DNA of 64,000 nucleotides from Lewinellaceae bacterium (GTDB taxonomy: Bacteria > Bacteroidota > Bacteroidia > Chitinophagales > Saprospiraceae): contig JACJYC010000005.1 in assembly GCA_020636325.1 (NCBI GenBank), positions 434,001 through 498,000 of the forward strand, given 5' to 3'. The position numbers and the translations under genes were made by a program. Of this stretch, positions 1 through 8,361 are shown one piece after another (the stretch's first letter is position 1; each line of letters starts with the position of its first letter). The notes under the pieces were generated by a model. The model made no database searches and was not told the origin of the DNA. It worked only from the letters and a program-made list of their open reading frames with translations.

Positions 1-1
1 G

Positions 2-157
2 GTAACGGGCGTTCTTGAAACGGACATCAAAAATACAAGATTGGAAATCAAGCGATTTAACTTCCTGGGGCAGGAGATCAACAAGGAACAAGGCGGGCTT
101 CAGCTCATTTTGTACAACGACGGCACGGTGGAAAAACGGTATCAGGTCAATTATTAA
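2..157 (+). CDS. C-terminal fragment of a protein, possibly ending in a T9SS-type sorting tail
   Basis: The reading frame is open from base 2 and stops with TAA at 155-157, giving the last 51 residues of a gene that begins before the window. The tail contains LGQEI, then QLILYNDGT, then KRYQV. This resembles the last strands of a Bacteroidota C-terminal sorting domain (a 'LG..v' strand followed by an 'i..y.dG...k' strand), so the parent may be a secreted protein. The match is short and the function of the missing part cannot be told. Two large inverted repeats follow and probably terminate it. Confidence 0.55.
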   Translation, partial: VTGVLETDIKNTRLEIKRFNFLGQEINKEQGGLQLILYNDGTVEKRYQVNY

Positions 158-164
158 TAAAAGT

Positions 165-249
165 CACAAAAGAAAACAAAAACCATTGATTTTGAATCCT
201 GCCGGGATTCAAAATCAATTTAAGCTTTGTGCTCTTTTGTTTCTTTTGT
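165..249. terminator. Nested inverted repeat after the first gene
   Basis: A perfect 15-bp inverted repeat lies at 185-199 and 205-219 (ATTGATTTTGAATCC and its complement, 5-nt loop). It is framed by an outer imperfect pair: CACAAAAGAAAACAAA near 165 and TTTGTTTCTTTTGTG near 234. The whole can fold into one long stem just after the stop of the truncated gene at 157. A transcription terminator is the simplest reading. The CACAAAAG phrase also looks like the low-complexity words common in this genome's spacers. Confidence 0.55.
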
Positions 250-348
250 GGTAAAAATATAAGAAAAAATTGTGTTGAAATATAGTCCTATTCGGTCTTC
301 GGCGGCCTGATTGCCCTGTGGGAAATCCTTAGGAGCTACCAAAACAGT

Positions 349-398
349 TGAATTGAAGCGAAAGCTTGTGATTTCTTACATGTTTTCGCTTCAATTCA
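349..398. terminator. Inverted repeat between convergent genes
   Basis: Arms at 349-363 (TGAATTGAAGCGAAA) and 384-398 are perfect complements over 15 bp with a 20-nt loop. The hairpin lies 44 bp beyond the stop of the minus-strand HYR protein gene at 442 and could end its transcript. No long T-run follows on either strand, so the terminator role is an inference. Confidence 0.45.
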
Positions 399-441
399 GG
401 GACGACTCATGTTAATGGTTCCTCTTCAATCTGTTGTCAAC

Positions 442-2904
442 CTACCTACGCCCGGCAACCACCAGCCGAAGGGCTGCTGTCCGTCCATCGGGGTTTTGTA
501 CCCGGATGAAGTACACCCCCGGCGCCTGGCCGCTCAGGTCGAGTGCTGCGGTGCTTTCCGTTTCCGCGTCGGTTTGGAAAAGCCGGATCAATTGTCCGAA
601 TTCATTGCGAACCTCGATCTTGACGTTTTTCCCCCAGGACGGATCGAGCGTGAGATTAGCTTGTCCATCTTCAACCGGGTTGGGCCACAATCCTGCATCG
701 GGTAGCTGTCCGGTGTTGAATTCAGGCTGAATTCCCTCCCGGTTGCCCGCTCCAGCAGGCGGCGTGATCACGACATTGTCGAAGGTGGCGGTGACTACAC
801 TGACGCTGTTGGCGCCGGAGGCCGTCAGCCCGATCTGGATGCAACTGCTCATAGGGATGACCACGGCGAATGAATAGATCCAGTTCACGCCATTGGCCGA
901 ATGATACCCCTGGAAGGTATTGCCGGTCCGGACGATCCGCAACCAGCGCGAGCCGGGGGTCGGGATATACGACGGGTAAGACGCTCCGCCGGTGACAAAG
1001 CGTACGGATCTCGACAGCGCATTCCCGCCCTGGTAAACCAGCGCTACCTTTTTGGCGCCGGGCGCATCGGTTTCGCGCATGGTGATGCCGGCAAAGCCCG
1101 GCAGGGTCAATCCGGCGACATGGGCGGTGATGGAGCCGTTGCCGCAAAGGGTATGCTTGAAAAAAGCGCTCTCATCGGCAGTTGCGCCGGGCGTATAACA
1201 GCCGCTTGCAGTCAGCGTAAAGGTGCCGGTTTGCGGGTCGTAATCCGCGTTGTTGCCGTTGGCGCAGCCGATACCGTCGGGCGTTTGGGTCCAGCCGCAA
1301 GGATCGCCTGCCACGGTGACATTTGCGACACAGGAGGCTGAACGGCCGCTTTGATCCGTCGCCGTTACGGTTACCGGGATCACCGAGTCCACATTTTCGC
1401 AATCCACCGAGGCGAGGCTTGCCTGCAGACCGGCGATGCCGCAATTATCCATGGCGGCGGCCAGCTCTGCGGGGGTGATCGCAACGGTTTCGTCGCCATC
1501 GACGGTTATTGTTATATTATTGCAGGTGACCACCGGGTCGATGTTGTCTTGCACGGTCACGGTTGCCGTGCATTGGTCGGTCCCGTTACTCAAATCGGTT
1601 ACCGTCAGGGTGACCGTATTGGGTCCCAGATCAGCGCAACCGAAACTGTTCCGGTTGAGGGTCATGGAGGACATCCCGCAGGGAAAGGTGCTGCCGTTGT
1701 CGACCGCTGCGGCAGTCAGCGACCCCGTACCGCCGGCATTCAACTGGACTGTGACGTTCCGGCATATCGCATCGGGCGGCGCGCAGCAAAATTGTTGCGG
1801 ATCAGCTACAGTGACCGTGGTGGTACAGGTACTGGTCAGCTGGTTGGCCTGGTCGGTAGCCGTCAGGGTGACCGTATTGGCGCCGATATTCCCGCAGGTA
1901 AACGAATTGGGCGCGACACTGAGGCTGAGCGCTCCGCACGCGGCCGATGAATTGTTATTGACGTCCAAAGCCGAAAGCGGCGTACTTCCGTTACTGGTCA
2001 GGTTGACGGTAAAGGGCTTGCAGCCGGCAGTAGGCGCGGTCACGCAGGGGGTCACATTTTTGTACTGCACACTGACCACCTCCGATTGTGTATTGTTCAG
2101 GGTCACTACAGCAATGGGTTCCTTGGATTGATCATTCAGATAATGGAAGGAGACCAAAGTGTCCACCCCCACGGTAGAAATCTGCCAGTTCTGTATCGCA
2201 AGATCCGTAATGTCCAGCCATCCCAGCGGTGGTATCTTTGCATCAATCCGCCGTTCCCGGTATTGCGTTCTATTCTGGCGAAGCACATCAAACGTTCCGC
2301 CGGGTATGGTCAAGGTCCCCGAGGCGTTCACAGCGTCCAGCCGGTTGATCGACATACGAATCCGCAGGGAATCCGGGGAAACGGGCAATTGACTGAGCAA
2401 TGCGGCCGATATATCATTGGGTCCGAACGGCAATAAGAACCCGGAGGAAGCCACTTTGGTATCGAAAAACTGGACCGGCGCCTGGCTCAGCATGAGCGGC
2501 GGATTGTAATGCGATATCAGGCTCTGGCCCAGCCCCAGCGGATCATCTCCGTAGATCCCCAGGAGCAGCACCTCGTCGTTGGTCACCTGCAGGTAGACTT
2601 CCATAGTGGAATTCAGGGGTCGGTACATCAGGGTGGCTGTCGGGAAAGCCGCGGCGCCCGCCCCGGTCTGCGGGTCCAGAAAGACCTGGTCCCAGGTGGA
2701 GGATGCCTGGAGGCCGCTCAGATTCCATTGCTGATCGACCCCCGGCGCCGTAAAGACCGCATTAATGGCGCCCGGTTGGTTGCCGAATGAATACGACAGG
2801 TGATCTCCGATGGCCGGAAATACGCTGTTGGTGACCGTGATCTGGGCCCAGGCCGGAAAAGCGAGCCCCAACAACAAGAACAGATTGAATCCGATGGTTT
2901 TCAT
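442..2904 (-). CDS. Secreted HYR-repeat protein with T9SS sorting domain
   Basis: 820 residues. An N-terminal signal peptide is visible (cleavage after A20 in PAWA|Q). A unique beta-rich region covers about 21-285. Three HYR-like immunoglobulin modules follow at about 287-366, 373-452 and 453-531, each with paired cysteines and strands of the form 'TVTLTATD'. A region at about 540-705 resembles the DUF1349/GH43-C-type beta-sandwich (cues GITMRET and RWLRIVR). The end, about 735-820, is a type A T9SS sorting domain: WPNPVEDG, then GVYFIRV, then a basic end. Such proteins are exported through the Sec system and T9SS and displayed or released at the surface. Adhesion or glycan binding is likely, but no catalytic motif is visible. 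Confidence 0.85.
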   Translation of the reverse strand: MKTIGFNLFLLLGLAFPAWAQITVTNSVFPAIGDHLSYSFGNQPGAINAVFTAPGVDQQWNLSGLQASSTWDQVFLDPQTGAGAAAFPTATLMYRPLNSTMEVYLQVTNDEVLLLGIYGDDPLGLGQSLISHYNPPLMLSQAPVQFFDTKVASSGFLLPFGPNDISAALLSQLPVSPDSLRIRMSINRLDAVNASGTLTIPGGTFDVLRQNRTQYRERRIDAKIPPLGWLDITDLAIQNWQISTVGVDTLVSFHYLNDQSKEPIAVVTLNNTQSEVVSVQYKNVTPCVTAPTAGCKPFTVNLTSNGSTPLSALDVNNNSSAACGALSLSVAPNSFTCGNIGANTVTLTATDQANQLTSTCTTTVTVADPQQFCCAPPDAICRNVTVQLNAGGTGSLTAAAVDNGSTFPCGMSSMTLNRNSFGCADLGPNTVTLTVTDLSNGTDQCTATVTVQDNIDPVVTCNNITITVDGDETVAITPAELAAAMDNCGIAGLQASLASVDCENVDSVIPVTVTATDQSGRSASCVANVTVAGDPCGWTQTPDGIGCANGNNADYDPQTGTFTLTASGCYTPGATADESAFFKHTLCGNGSITAHVAGLTLPGFAGITMRETDAPGAKKVALVYQGGNALSRSVRFVTGGASYPSYIPTPGSRWLRIVRTGNTFQGYHSANGVNWIYSFAVVIPMSSCIQIGLTASGANSVSVVTATFDNVVITPPAGAGNREGIQPEFNTGQLPDAGLWPNPVEDGQANLTLDPSWGKNVKIEVRNEFGQLIRLFQTDAETESTAALDLSGQAPGVYFIRVQNPDGRTAALRLVVAGRR

Positions 2905-3258
2905 TTATTTATAGTGTTTTTACGCCATTTAGATCATGCCGCAGCACAGATCCGGACCGGGATGAACTACACAGAAGGAATTGAATTCGAGCGGGTGTGC
3001 ATAAAGTTTGACAGGAGTATGCCGATTGTTTTCCTTCAGCATTGTAATCAGGAAATACGGCTCATTTCTCCAGGCGAAATAACATTTGTCTCAGAGGGAA
3101 AGCATAAATAAGATAAGCAGACAATAAATCATCGCCAAAGCTACTGCGTTTTCATGATATTTTTTTAAATATATTTCCTGACGGGCATTTTTATTCGTTC
3201 AATCTCCAACTGCCCGATATAAGGCTGCCAATTTCCGTCCGCCGCTTTTTCAAATCCG
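2905..3258. other. Intergenic region, no gene seen
   Basis: Spacer between the minus-strand HYR protein gene and the minisatellite that precedes the AraC regulator. Short open frames here overlap the real gene antisense or lack any recognisable protein character. I see no clear promoter box, hairpin or RNA gene in it. Confidence 0.5.
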
Positions 3259-3447
3259 CCCTTAGTGCCCTTAGCGGTCTTATTACCCTTAGTGATCTTA
3301 GTGCCCTTAGTGGTCTTACTACCCTTACTACCCTTAGTGATCTTAGTGCCCTTTGTGGTCCTACTACCCTTATTACCCTTAGTGATCTTAGTGCCCTTAG
3401 TGGTCTTATTACCCTTATTACCCTTAGTGATCTTAGTGCCCTTAGTG
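3259..3447. repeat. 45-bp minisatellite built from 9-bp words
   Basis: 189 bp made of 21 consecutive 9-bp words of the type cccttagtg, atcttagtg and cccttatta. The words are arranged in a higher-order period of exactly 45 bp: the phrase cccttagtgatctta recurs at 3286, 3331, 3376 and 3421. Because 45 and 9 are multiples of three, both strands stay open. The minus strand would encode a Thr/Lys/Gly triplet repeat and the plus strand a Leu/Val/Pro repeat. I treat these as by-products of the repeat, not genes. Confidence 0.9.
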
Positions 3448-3479
3448 ATCAACTCATAACCCAATCAAAAAAATTTCCC

Positions 3480-3487
3480 TACCTTTG
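3480..3487 (+). promoter_or_regulatory. -7 box of the AraC regulator gene
   Basis: TACCTTTG matches the Bacteroidota -7 consensus TAnnTTTG and lies 29 bp before the ATG at 3517. No good -33 TTTG is seen at the usual spacing; the upstream sequence is the end of the minisatellite. Confidence 0.5.
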
Positions 3488-3516
3488 AATTTTACAAATC
3501 ACCTCAACGCCGCAAC

Positions 3517-4452
3517 ATGCATATCGGGACCCAATCCCTGGAGGATTTCTACCAGGAAGCCGAACAATTCACCGGCAAGTCCGTCAACGCGCTGCTGCCG
3601 CCCGGCATGAACAAGGAGGTCGGGCATTTCAACGTATTCGACGTGGCCAAAACCATCAAGGAGGTCAAGCAGAAAAACGTGATGCCTTACAGCCGCCGCG
3701 CGTATTACAAAGTCAGCCTGATCCGGGGCCGAAACCGGGCTGAATACGCCGACAAGGTCATCCAGGTCCGGCAGAACGCCCTGCTGTTCGGCACCCCGAA
3801 AGTGCCCTACCACTGGATCCCGCAGGACGAAAACCAATCGGGCTCCTTCTGCATTTTCACGGAAGCGTTCCTGATGAAAAACCTGAGCGGTACCGTGCTC
3901 GACGACCTGCCCATCTTCAAATCAGGCGGCTACCCCGTGTTTGAGATCTCCGACGAGGTGGCGGACGAGATCGCGCTCATCTTCCGGAAAATGGAAAGGG
4001 AAATCGCCTCGGATTACGAATTCAAATACGACCTGCTCCGCAATTATACCATGGAACTCATCCACTACGGGCAAAAACTGCAACCCGCTGCAGCCCTGCA
4101 TTCCGCCAAAAACGCGGCCACCCGGATCGTTTCCCTGTTCATCGAATTGCTGGAACGGCAGTTCCCCATCGAATCGCCGCATCAGACCCTTTCCCTGCGG
4201 TCGGCCAAGGAATACGCCGAAAGGCTCGCCGTGCACGTCAACCACCTCAACAAGGTCCTCAAAGAGAACACAGGCAAAACGACCACCGAGCTCATCAGCG
4301 GCCGGATGATACAGGAAGCCAAGATCCTCCTGAAACAGACCGACTGGAACATCACGGAAATCGCCAACAGCCTGGGCTTTGAAGAGGTCGCGCACTTCTC
4401 CAATTTTTTCAAAAAACAGACTTCCGTAGCGCCGCTGGTTTTCCGGTCCTGA
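3517..4452 (+). CDS. AraC-family transcriptional regulator
   Basis: 311 residues. The N-terminal part (about 1-190) is a divergent cupin-like sensing domain. The C-terminal part (about 205-311) carries the double helix-turn-helix of the AraC family, with cues YAERLAVHVNHLNKVLKENTG, then ISGRMIQEAKILL, then ITEIANSLGFEEVAHFSNFF. The signalling ligand cannot be told. It lies 105 bp before a co-directional short-chain dehydrogenase, and the gap holds two direct repeats spaced like AraC half-sites. The dehydrogenase is therefore the most likely target. No signal peptide; cytoplasmic. Confidence 0.9.
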   Translation: MHIGTQSLEDFYQEAEQFTGKSVNALLPPGMNKEVGHFNVFDVAKTIKEVKQKNVMPYSRRAYYKVSLIRGRNRAEYADKVIQVRQNALLFGTPKVPYHWIPQDENQSGSFCIFTEAFLMKNLSGTVLDDLPIFKSGGYPVFEISDEVADEIALIFRKMEREIASDYEFKYDLLRNYTMELIHYGQKLQPAAALHSAKNAATRIVSLFIELLERQFPIESPHQTLSLRSAKEYAERLAVHVNHLNKVLKENTGKTTTELISGRMIQEAKILLKQTDWNITEIANSLGFEEVAHFSNFFKKQTSVAPLVFRS

Positions 4453-4469
4453 AATCCGATATTTGAATT

Positions 4470-4499
4470 TTGCAAACATTGGATTGATCCTTGCAAACA
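4470..4499 (+). promoter_or_regulatory. Candidate AraC operator: two direct repeats 21 bp apart
   Basis: TTGCAAACA occurs at 4470-4478 and again at 4491-4499 in the same orientation. Start-to-start spacing is 21 bp, two helical turns, which suits an AraC-type protein with two HTH motifs contacting one DNA face. A CACCTTTG sequence close to the -7 consensus follows at 4519-4526, before the dehydrogenase ATG at 4558. Binding is inferred from position and spacing only. Confidence 0.5.
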
Positions 4500-4557
4500 C
4501 CCCGGCTGCTTTTCGGCCCACCTTTGCATCATCAAATTTCAACAACACAATTCAACG

Positions 4558-5325
4558 ATGACAACAACAAAAAGCAGCATCGCGCTCATCACCGGCGGCA
4601 GTCGCGGCCTGGGCAGGGATATGGCCCTGCGCCTCGCCGAAAAAGGAATCGGTGTAATCTTTACCTACAACAGCAACAAGGCCAAAGCCGATGAGGTCGT
4701 TGCCGAAATCCGGGCGCTCGGCCAAAAAGCGGCAGCGTTCCAACTGGACACCAGCAAGGTGAAAAATTTCGGTCCGTTCTTCGAACAGGTGAAAACCTGG
4801 CTGGAAACGGAAACCGGCAGTCCGCATTTCGATTTCCTGATCAACAATGCCGGAACAGCCCTGCATTCGCCGTTCGGCGCCACCACCGAAGAACAGTTCG
4901 ATGCCATTGTGGACATCCACTTCAAAGGCGTTTACTTCCTGACCCAGGAGGCCCTGCCCCTGCTCAACGACGGCGGCCGCATCATCAACATCTCATCCGG
5001 CCTTGCCCGGTTTGCCATGCCGGGTTCGGCAGCGTACGGTTCCTCCAAGGCCGCCATCGAAATGCTCACCCGCTACCTGGCTAAAGAACTCGGCCCGCGC
5101 CGCATTGCAGCCAACGTGGTCGCTCCCGGCGCCATTGAAACGGATTTCGGCGGCGGCCGCGTCCGGGACAACAAAGAGATCAACAACCATGTGGCAAGTG
5201 TTACCGCGCTGGGACGCGCAGGCCTCCCCGAAGACATCGGCGGCGTGGTCGCCTTTCTGTGCTCCGAGGACGCCGGCTGGATCAACGGTCAGCGCATAGA
5301 GGTCTCCGGCGGCATGATGCTGTAA
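4558..5325 (+). CDS. Short-chain dehydrogenase/reductase (SDR)
   Basis: 255 residues, the usual size of a classical SDR. The Rossmann cofactor motif TGGSRGLG is at about 12-19, NNAG near 97-100 and the catalytic Tyr-Lys pair as YGSSK near 160. The C-terminal AGLPEDIGGVVAFLCS and the ending GQRIEVSGG are typical of 3-ketoacyl-ACP reductase-like members. Such enzymes reduce or oxidise carbonyl/alcohol groups with NAD(P)(H). The substrate cannot be told from sequence. It sits directly behind an AraC regulator, a common pairing for inducible detoxifying or catabolic SDRs. Confidence 0.92.
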   Translation: MTTTKSSIALITGGSRGLGRDMALRLAEKGIGVIFTYNSNKAKADEVVAEIRALGQKAAAFQLDTSKVKNFGPFFEQVKTWLETETGSPHFDFLINNAGTALHSPFGATTEEQFDAIVDIHFKGVYFLTQEALPLLNDGGRIINISSGLARFAMPGSAAYGSSKAAIEMLTRYLAKELGPRRIAANVVAPGAIETDFGGGRVRDNKEINNHVASVTALGRAGLPEDIGGVVAFLCSEDAGWINGQRIEVSGGMML

Positions 5326-5473
5326 ATTGGCAAAACTGTGTATTTTAGCGGTGAGAACTTTTATTTGTATCCTATTACCATAAGAAAGCGAGGCCAGGAG
5401 AGGAAGAGTGGCTGAGGGCATGTATTTCACCCCGTCTCCCACTCACCCTCTCTCCCGCTCTTTACTCACTGCT

Positions 5474-7447
5474 ATGAAAATTTCCACCCTCTTGACGGCT
5501 TGTATGTTGTTGGCTGCAAGCGCCACCGCCCAAACAACGCATCGGCTGTCCGTCGACCCCGCTCAACCAGGGCCCGAGATCCAGCCGACCATGTGGGGCG
5601 TCTTTTTCGAGGACATCAACTTTGCGGCCGACGGCGGCCTGTACGCCGAACTGGTGAAGAACCGCTCCTTCGAATTCCTTTGGCCGATGATGGGCTGGAC
5701 CGAGATCAGGGAAGGCGAAGGGAAGGGCAAATGGCTTGTCATCAACCGCGGCGATCTGGCTGCCCGCAACCCGCGTTTCCTGCGGCTCACCGCCGACGCA
5801 CCCACCGGCGCTTACGGCATCCAAAACGAAGGATTCCGCGGTATGGGCGTCAAAAAAGGGGAAACCTACCGTTTTTCGGTATTGGCCCGAAAATTCGGAG
5901 TCGCCGATGTGAAAATGCGGGTCGAATTGGTGGATTCGCTCGACCGACCGCTCGGGAATACCATTGTGGAGGGATTTACTGCCGATTGGAAGCCGTTCAC
6001 GGCATCCTTCACCTGCGAAATCACCGAAGCCAAAGCCCGCCTCAACGTATGGCTGGAAGGCGAAGGCGCACTGGACCTGGACATGATCTCCCTGTTTCCG
6101 GAACATACCTGGAAGAACCGCCCCAACGGCCTGCGCGCCGATCTGGTGGGCATGCTGGAGGCGCTCCACCCGGGTTTTATCCGGTTTCCGGGCGGATGCA
6201 TCGTAGAGGGTCGCGAGCTGGCCAACCGCTACCAATGGAAAAAGACCGTCGGCCCGGTGGACGAACGCGAACTGATCATCAACCGGTGGAATACCGAATT
6301 CGCACACCGGTCGACGCCGGATTATTTCCAGTCGTTCGGATTGGGTTTCTATGAATACTTCCAACTGGCCGAAGACCTGGGCGCCGAACCGCTGCCCATC
6401 CTGAGTTGCGGCATGGCCTGCCAGTTCAATACCGGCGAGGTAGTCCCGATAGACCAGCTCGATCCCTATATCCAGGATGCCCTTGACCTCATCGAATTCG
6501 CAAACGGCCCCGCTGATCAGGGTTGGGGCAAACTGCGCGCCGAAATGGGTCACCCGGCGCCTTTCCACCTCAAGATGCTGGGGGTGGGCAACGAGCAATG
6601 GGGGGAGCAATACGTGGAACGGTACAAGGTGTTTGCCGGGATACTCAGGGAAAAACATCCGGAGATCCGGCTCGTGACCGGCTCCGGTCCGTTCAACCGG
6701 GGAGAGTGGTTCGACTACCTGTGGGGTGAAATGCGGAAAGAAAAAGCCGACCTGGTGGACGAACATTATTACGCCCCGCCGGAATGGTTCCTGCGCAACG
6801 CAGCCCGGTACGACGACTACGACCGGAACGGCCCCAAGGTATTTGCCGGCGAATACGCCGCCCACGGCCCCCAGGGAGACGATCCCTCGTCCAGGAATAC
6901 CTGGCTGAGCGCGCTGACGGAAGCCGCCTTCATGACCGGGCTGGAGCGGAATGCCGATGTGGTGCAAATGGCCTCTTACGCCCCGCTGTTTGCCCATGTG
7001 GAAGCCTGGCAATGGCGGCCCGACCTGATCTGGTTCGACAACCTGAATGTGGTGGGTACGCCCAATTATTACGTCCAGAAGCTCTTTTCCACCAATAAGG
7101 GCGACCGGGTGGCGCCCATGTTGGAGAACGGCGCAGCGGTTTCGGGCCAGGACAGCCTTTATGCCGGCGCGGTCATGGATCGGGCGAAGGGTGAACTGAT
7201 CTTCAAGGTCGTCAATACGTCCTCCCAGGCGATGCCGGTGGAGATCAGCCTGAAATCCGGGCGTTTTACCGGGAAATCGGCCGTCTTGCAAACCCTGGCC
7301 TCCGATGACCTGACCCTGTATAATTCCATTGAAAATCCATTGGCGATTTATCCCGAAAAAAGCGAATTGCGGGTGGACGGCAACCGGATCCCGATGCAGG
7401 CGCCGCCGCGATCCCTGTCCGTGATCCGGGTCAAAACCGGAAAATGA
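5474..7447 (+). CDS. Secreted alpha-L-arabinofuranosidase, GH51 family
   Basis: 657 residues when started at the ATG at 5474, which places a clear signal peptide (MKISTLLTACMLLAASATAQ) at the very N-terminus. An upstream GTG at 5408 would only add low-complexity sequence. A carbohydrate-binding-like beta-sandwich occupies about 95-210, and the GH51 barrel follows. The acid/base Glu is E374 in GVGNEQW and the nucleophile Glu is E460 in FAGEYAAH. GH51 enzymes release terminal arabinose from arabinoxylan, arabinan or arabinogalactan. Here the enzyme acts outside the cytoplasm. It has no T9SS tail, so it is probably periplasmic. No polysaccharide-utilisation SusC/D pair is beside it. Confidence 0.92.
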   Translation: MKISTLLTACMLLAASATAQTTHRLSVDPAQPGPEIQPTMWGVFFEDINFAADGGLYAELVKNRSFEFLWPMMGWTEIREGEGKGKWLVINRGDLAARNPRFLRLTADAPTGAYGIQNEGFRGMGVKKGETYRFSVLARKFGVADVKMRVELVDSLDRPLGNTIVEGFTADWKPFTASFTCEITEAKARLNVWLEGEGALDLDMISLFPEHTWKNRPNGLRADLVGMLEALHPGFIRFPGGCIVEGRELANRYQWKKTVGPVDERELIINRWNTEFAHRSTPDYFQSFGLGFYEYFQLAEDLGAEPLPILSCGMACQFNTGEVVPIDQLDPYIQDALDLIEFANGPADQGWGKLRAEMGHPAPFHLKMLGVGNEQWGEQYVERYKVFAGILREKHPEIRLVTGSGPFNRGEWFDYLWGEMRKEKADLVDEHYYAPPEWFLRNAARYDDYDRNGPKVFAGEYAAHGPQGDDPSSRNTWLSALTEAAFMTGLERNADVVQMASYAPLFAHVEAWQWRPDLIWFDNLNVVGTPNYYVQKLFSTNKGDRVAPMLENGAAVSGQDSLYAGAVMDRAKGELIFKVVNTSSQAMPVEISLKSGRFTGKSAVLQTLASDDLTLYNSIENPLAIYPEKSELRVDGNRIPMQAPPRSLSVIRVKTGK

Positions 7448-7449
7448 CG

Positions 7450-7457
7450 TACCTTTG
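7450..7457 (+). promoter_or_regulatory. -7 box of the MscS-type channel gene
   Basis: TACCTTTG fits TAnnTTTG and lies just after the GH51 stop, 14 bp before the channel ATG at 7472. This suggests separate transcription with a very short leader. Confidence 0.45.
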
Positions 7458-7471
7458 GATCAAAATTACCG

Positions 7472-8347
7472 ATGGAGTTAAAGCTGTTCGGCGATCTAGA
7501 GACCTTGCTTACTTTTTCTGCCATAATCGGCATTACGATCGCGCTGTCCTGGGCATTCAATTTTGTTGCCCGTCGATATATCCGGCAGGCTGTCCATAAA
7601 CTGAACGCCGATCCGACCAATTACCAGTTCATCCGCCACCTGGTCACCGCCCTGATCTACCTGGTCGGCGTGGGTTGGGCGTTCCTTATTTTACCGGGGT
7701 TCAAAACCGTGGCCAATTCGCTGCTGGCCGGCGCCGGTATCGCCGCGGTAGTGGCCGGCCTGGCCTCGCAACAAGTGCTGAGCAACCTGATGAGCGGCTT
7801 GTTCCTGGTATTGTTCAAACCCTTTCGGGTCAACGACCGGCTCAAGCTCAAGGACGGCTTCACCGGCGTAGTGGAGGACATCACCTTGCGCCATACCGTA
7901 CTCCGCGACCTGGAAAACAACCGGATCATCGTACCCAACGGCGTGATCAGCAACGAGATCATCGTGAATACCAACCTCAGCGACAACCGCGTCTGCCGGT
8001 TCATCGACATCGGGATCTCTTATGGGTCGGATATCGACAAGGCCATCGGGATCATACGGGATGAAGTGCTGAACCATCCCTTGCACGTTGACCCGCGCAC
8101 GCCGGAGCAACTTGAAGCAGGAAAAGAAGAGGTGGAAGTCCGGGTAGTCGCCCTGGCCGAAAGCTCCGTCAACCTCCGCGCCTGGGCCTGGGCCGAAGAC
8201 ACCCCGAAAGCGTTCAATCTGTATTGCGACCTGCTGCGCAGCATCAAATTGCGCTTTGACGCGGAAGGCATCGAAATTCCGTTCCCGCAGCGGAAGTTGT
8301 GGATTGACCCGATCCGGGTTGTGCAGGCGGCGGCGCCGGGGTCGTAA
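7472..8347 (+). CDS. Small mechanosensitive ion channel (MscS family)
   Basis: 291 residues, near the size of E. coli MscS. Membrane segments lie at about 13-32, 55-75 and 80-115. The pore helix is Gly/Ala-rich (ANSLLAGAGIAAVVAGLASQ). It is followed by the family signature FLVLFKPFRVND and the beta domain with NRIIVPNGVISNEII, then an alpha/beta C-terminal domain. MscS channels in the inner membrane open under turgor to release osmolytes after hypo-osmotic shock. It follows the GH51 gene by 24 bp but has its own -7 box. Confidence 0.93.
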   Translation: MELKLFGDLETLLTFSAIIGITIALSWAFNFVARRYIRQAVHKLNADPTNYQFIRHLVTALIYLVGVGWAFLILPGFKTVANSLLAGAGIAAVVAGLASQQVLSNLMSGLFLVLFKPFRVNDRLKLKDGFTGVVEDITLRHTVLRDLENNRIIVPNGVISNEIIVNTNLSDNRVCRFIDIGISYGSDIDKAIGIIRDEVLNHPLHVDPRTPEQLEAGKEEVEVRVVALAESSVNLRAWAWAEDTPKAFNLYCDLLRSIKLRFDAEGIEIPFPQRKLWIDPIRVVQAAAPGS

Positions 8348-8361
8348 GATTCTCATTTACC

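Noticed and set aside
3165..3464. Thr-Lys-Gly repeat protein encoded by the minisatellite
   Set aside because: The open frame follows from a repeat unit that is a multiple of three; the opposite strand is open too, and no signal or domain is present.
5462..7291. 609-codon minus-strand open frame over the GH51 gene
   Set aside because: Antisense shadow of the arabinofuranosidase; no signal peptide, motif or promoter on that strand.
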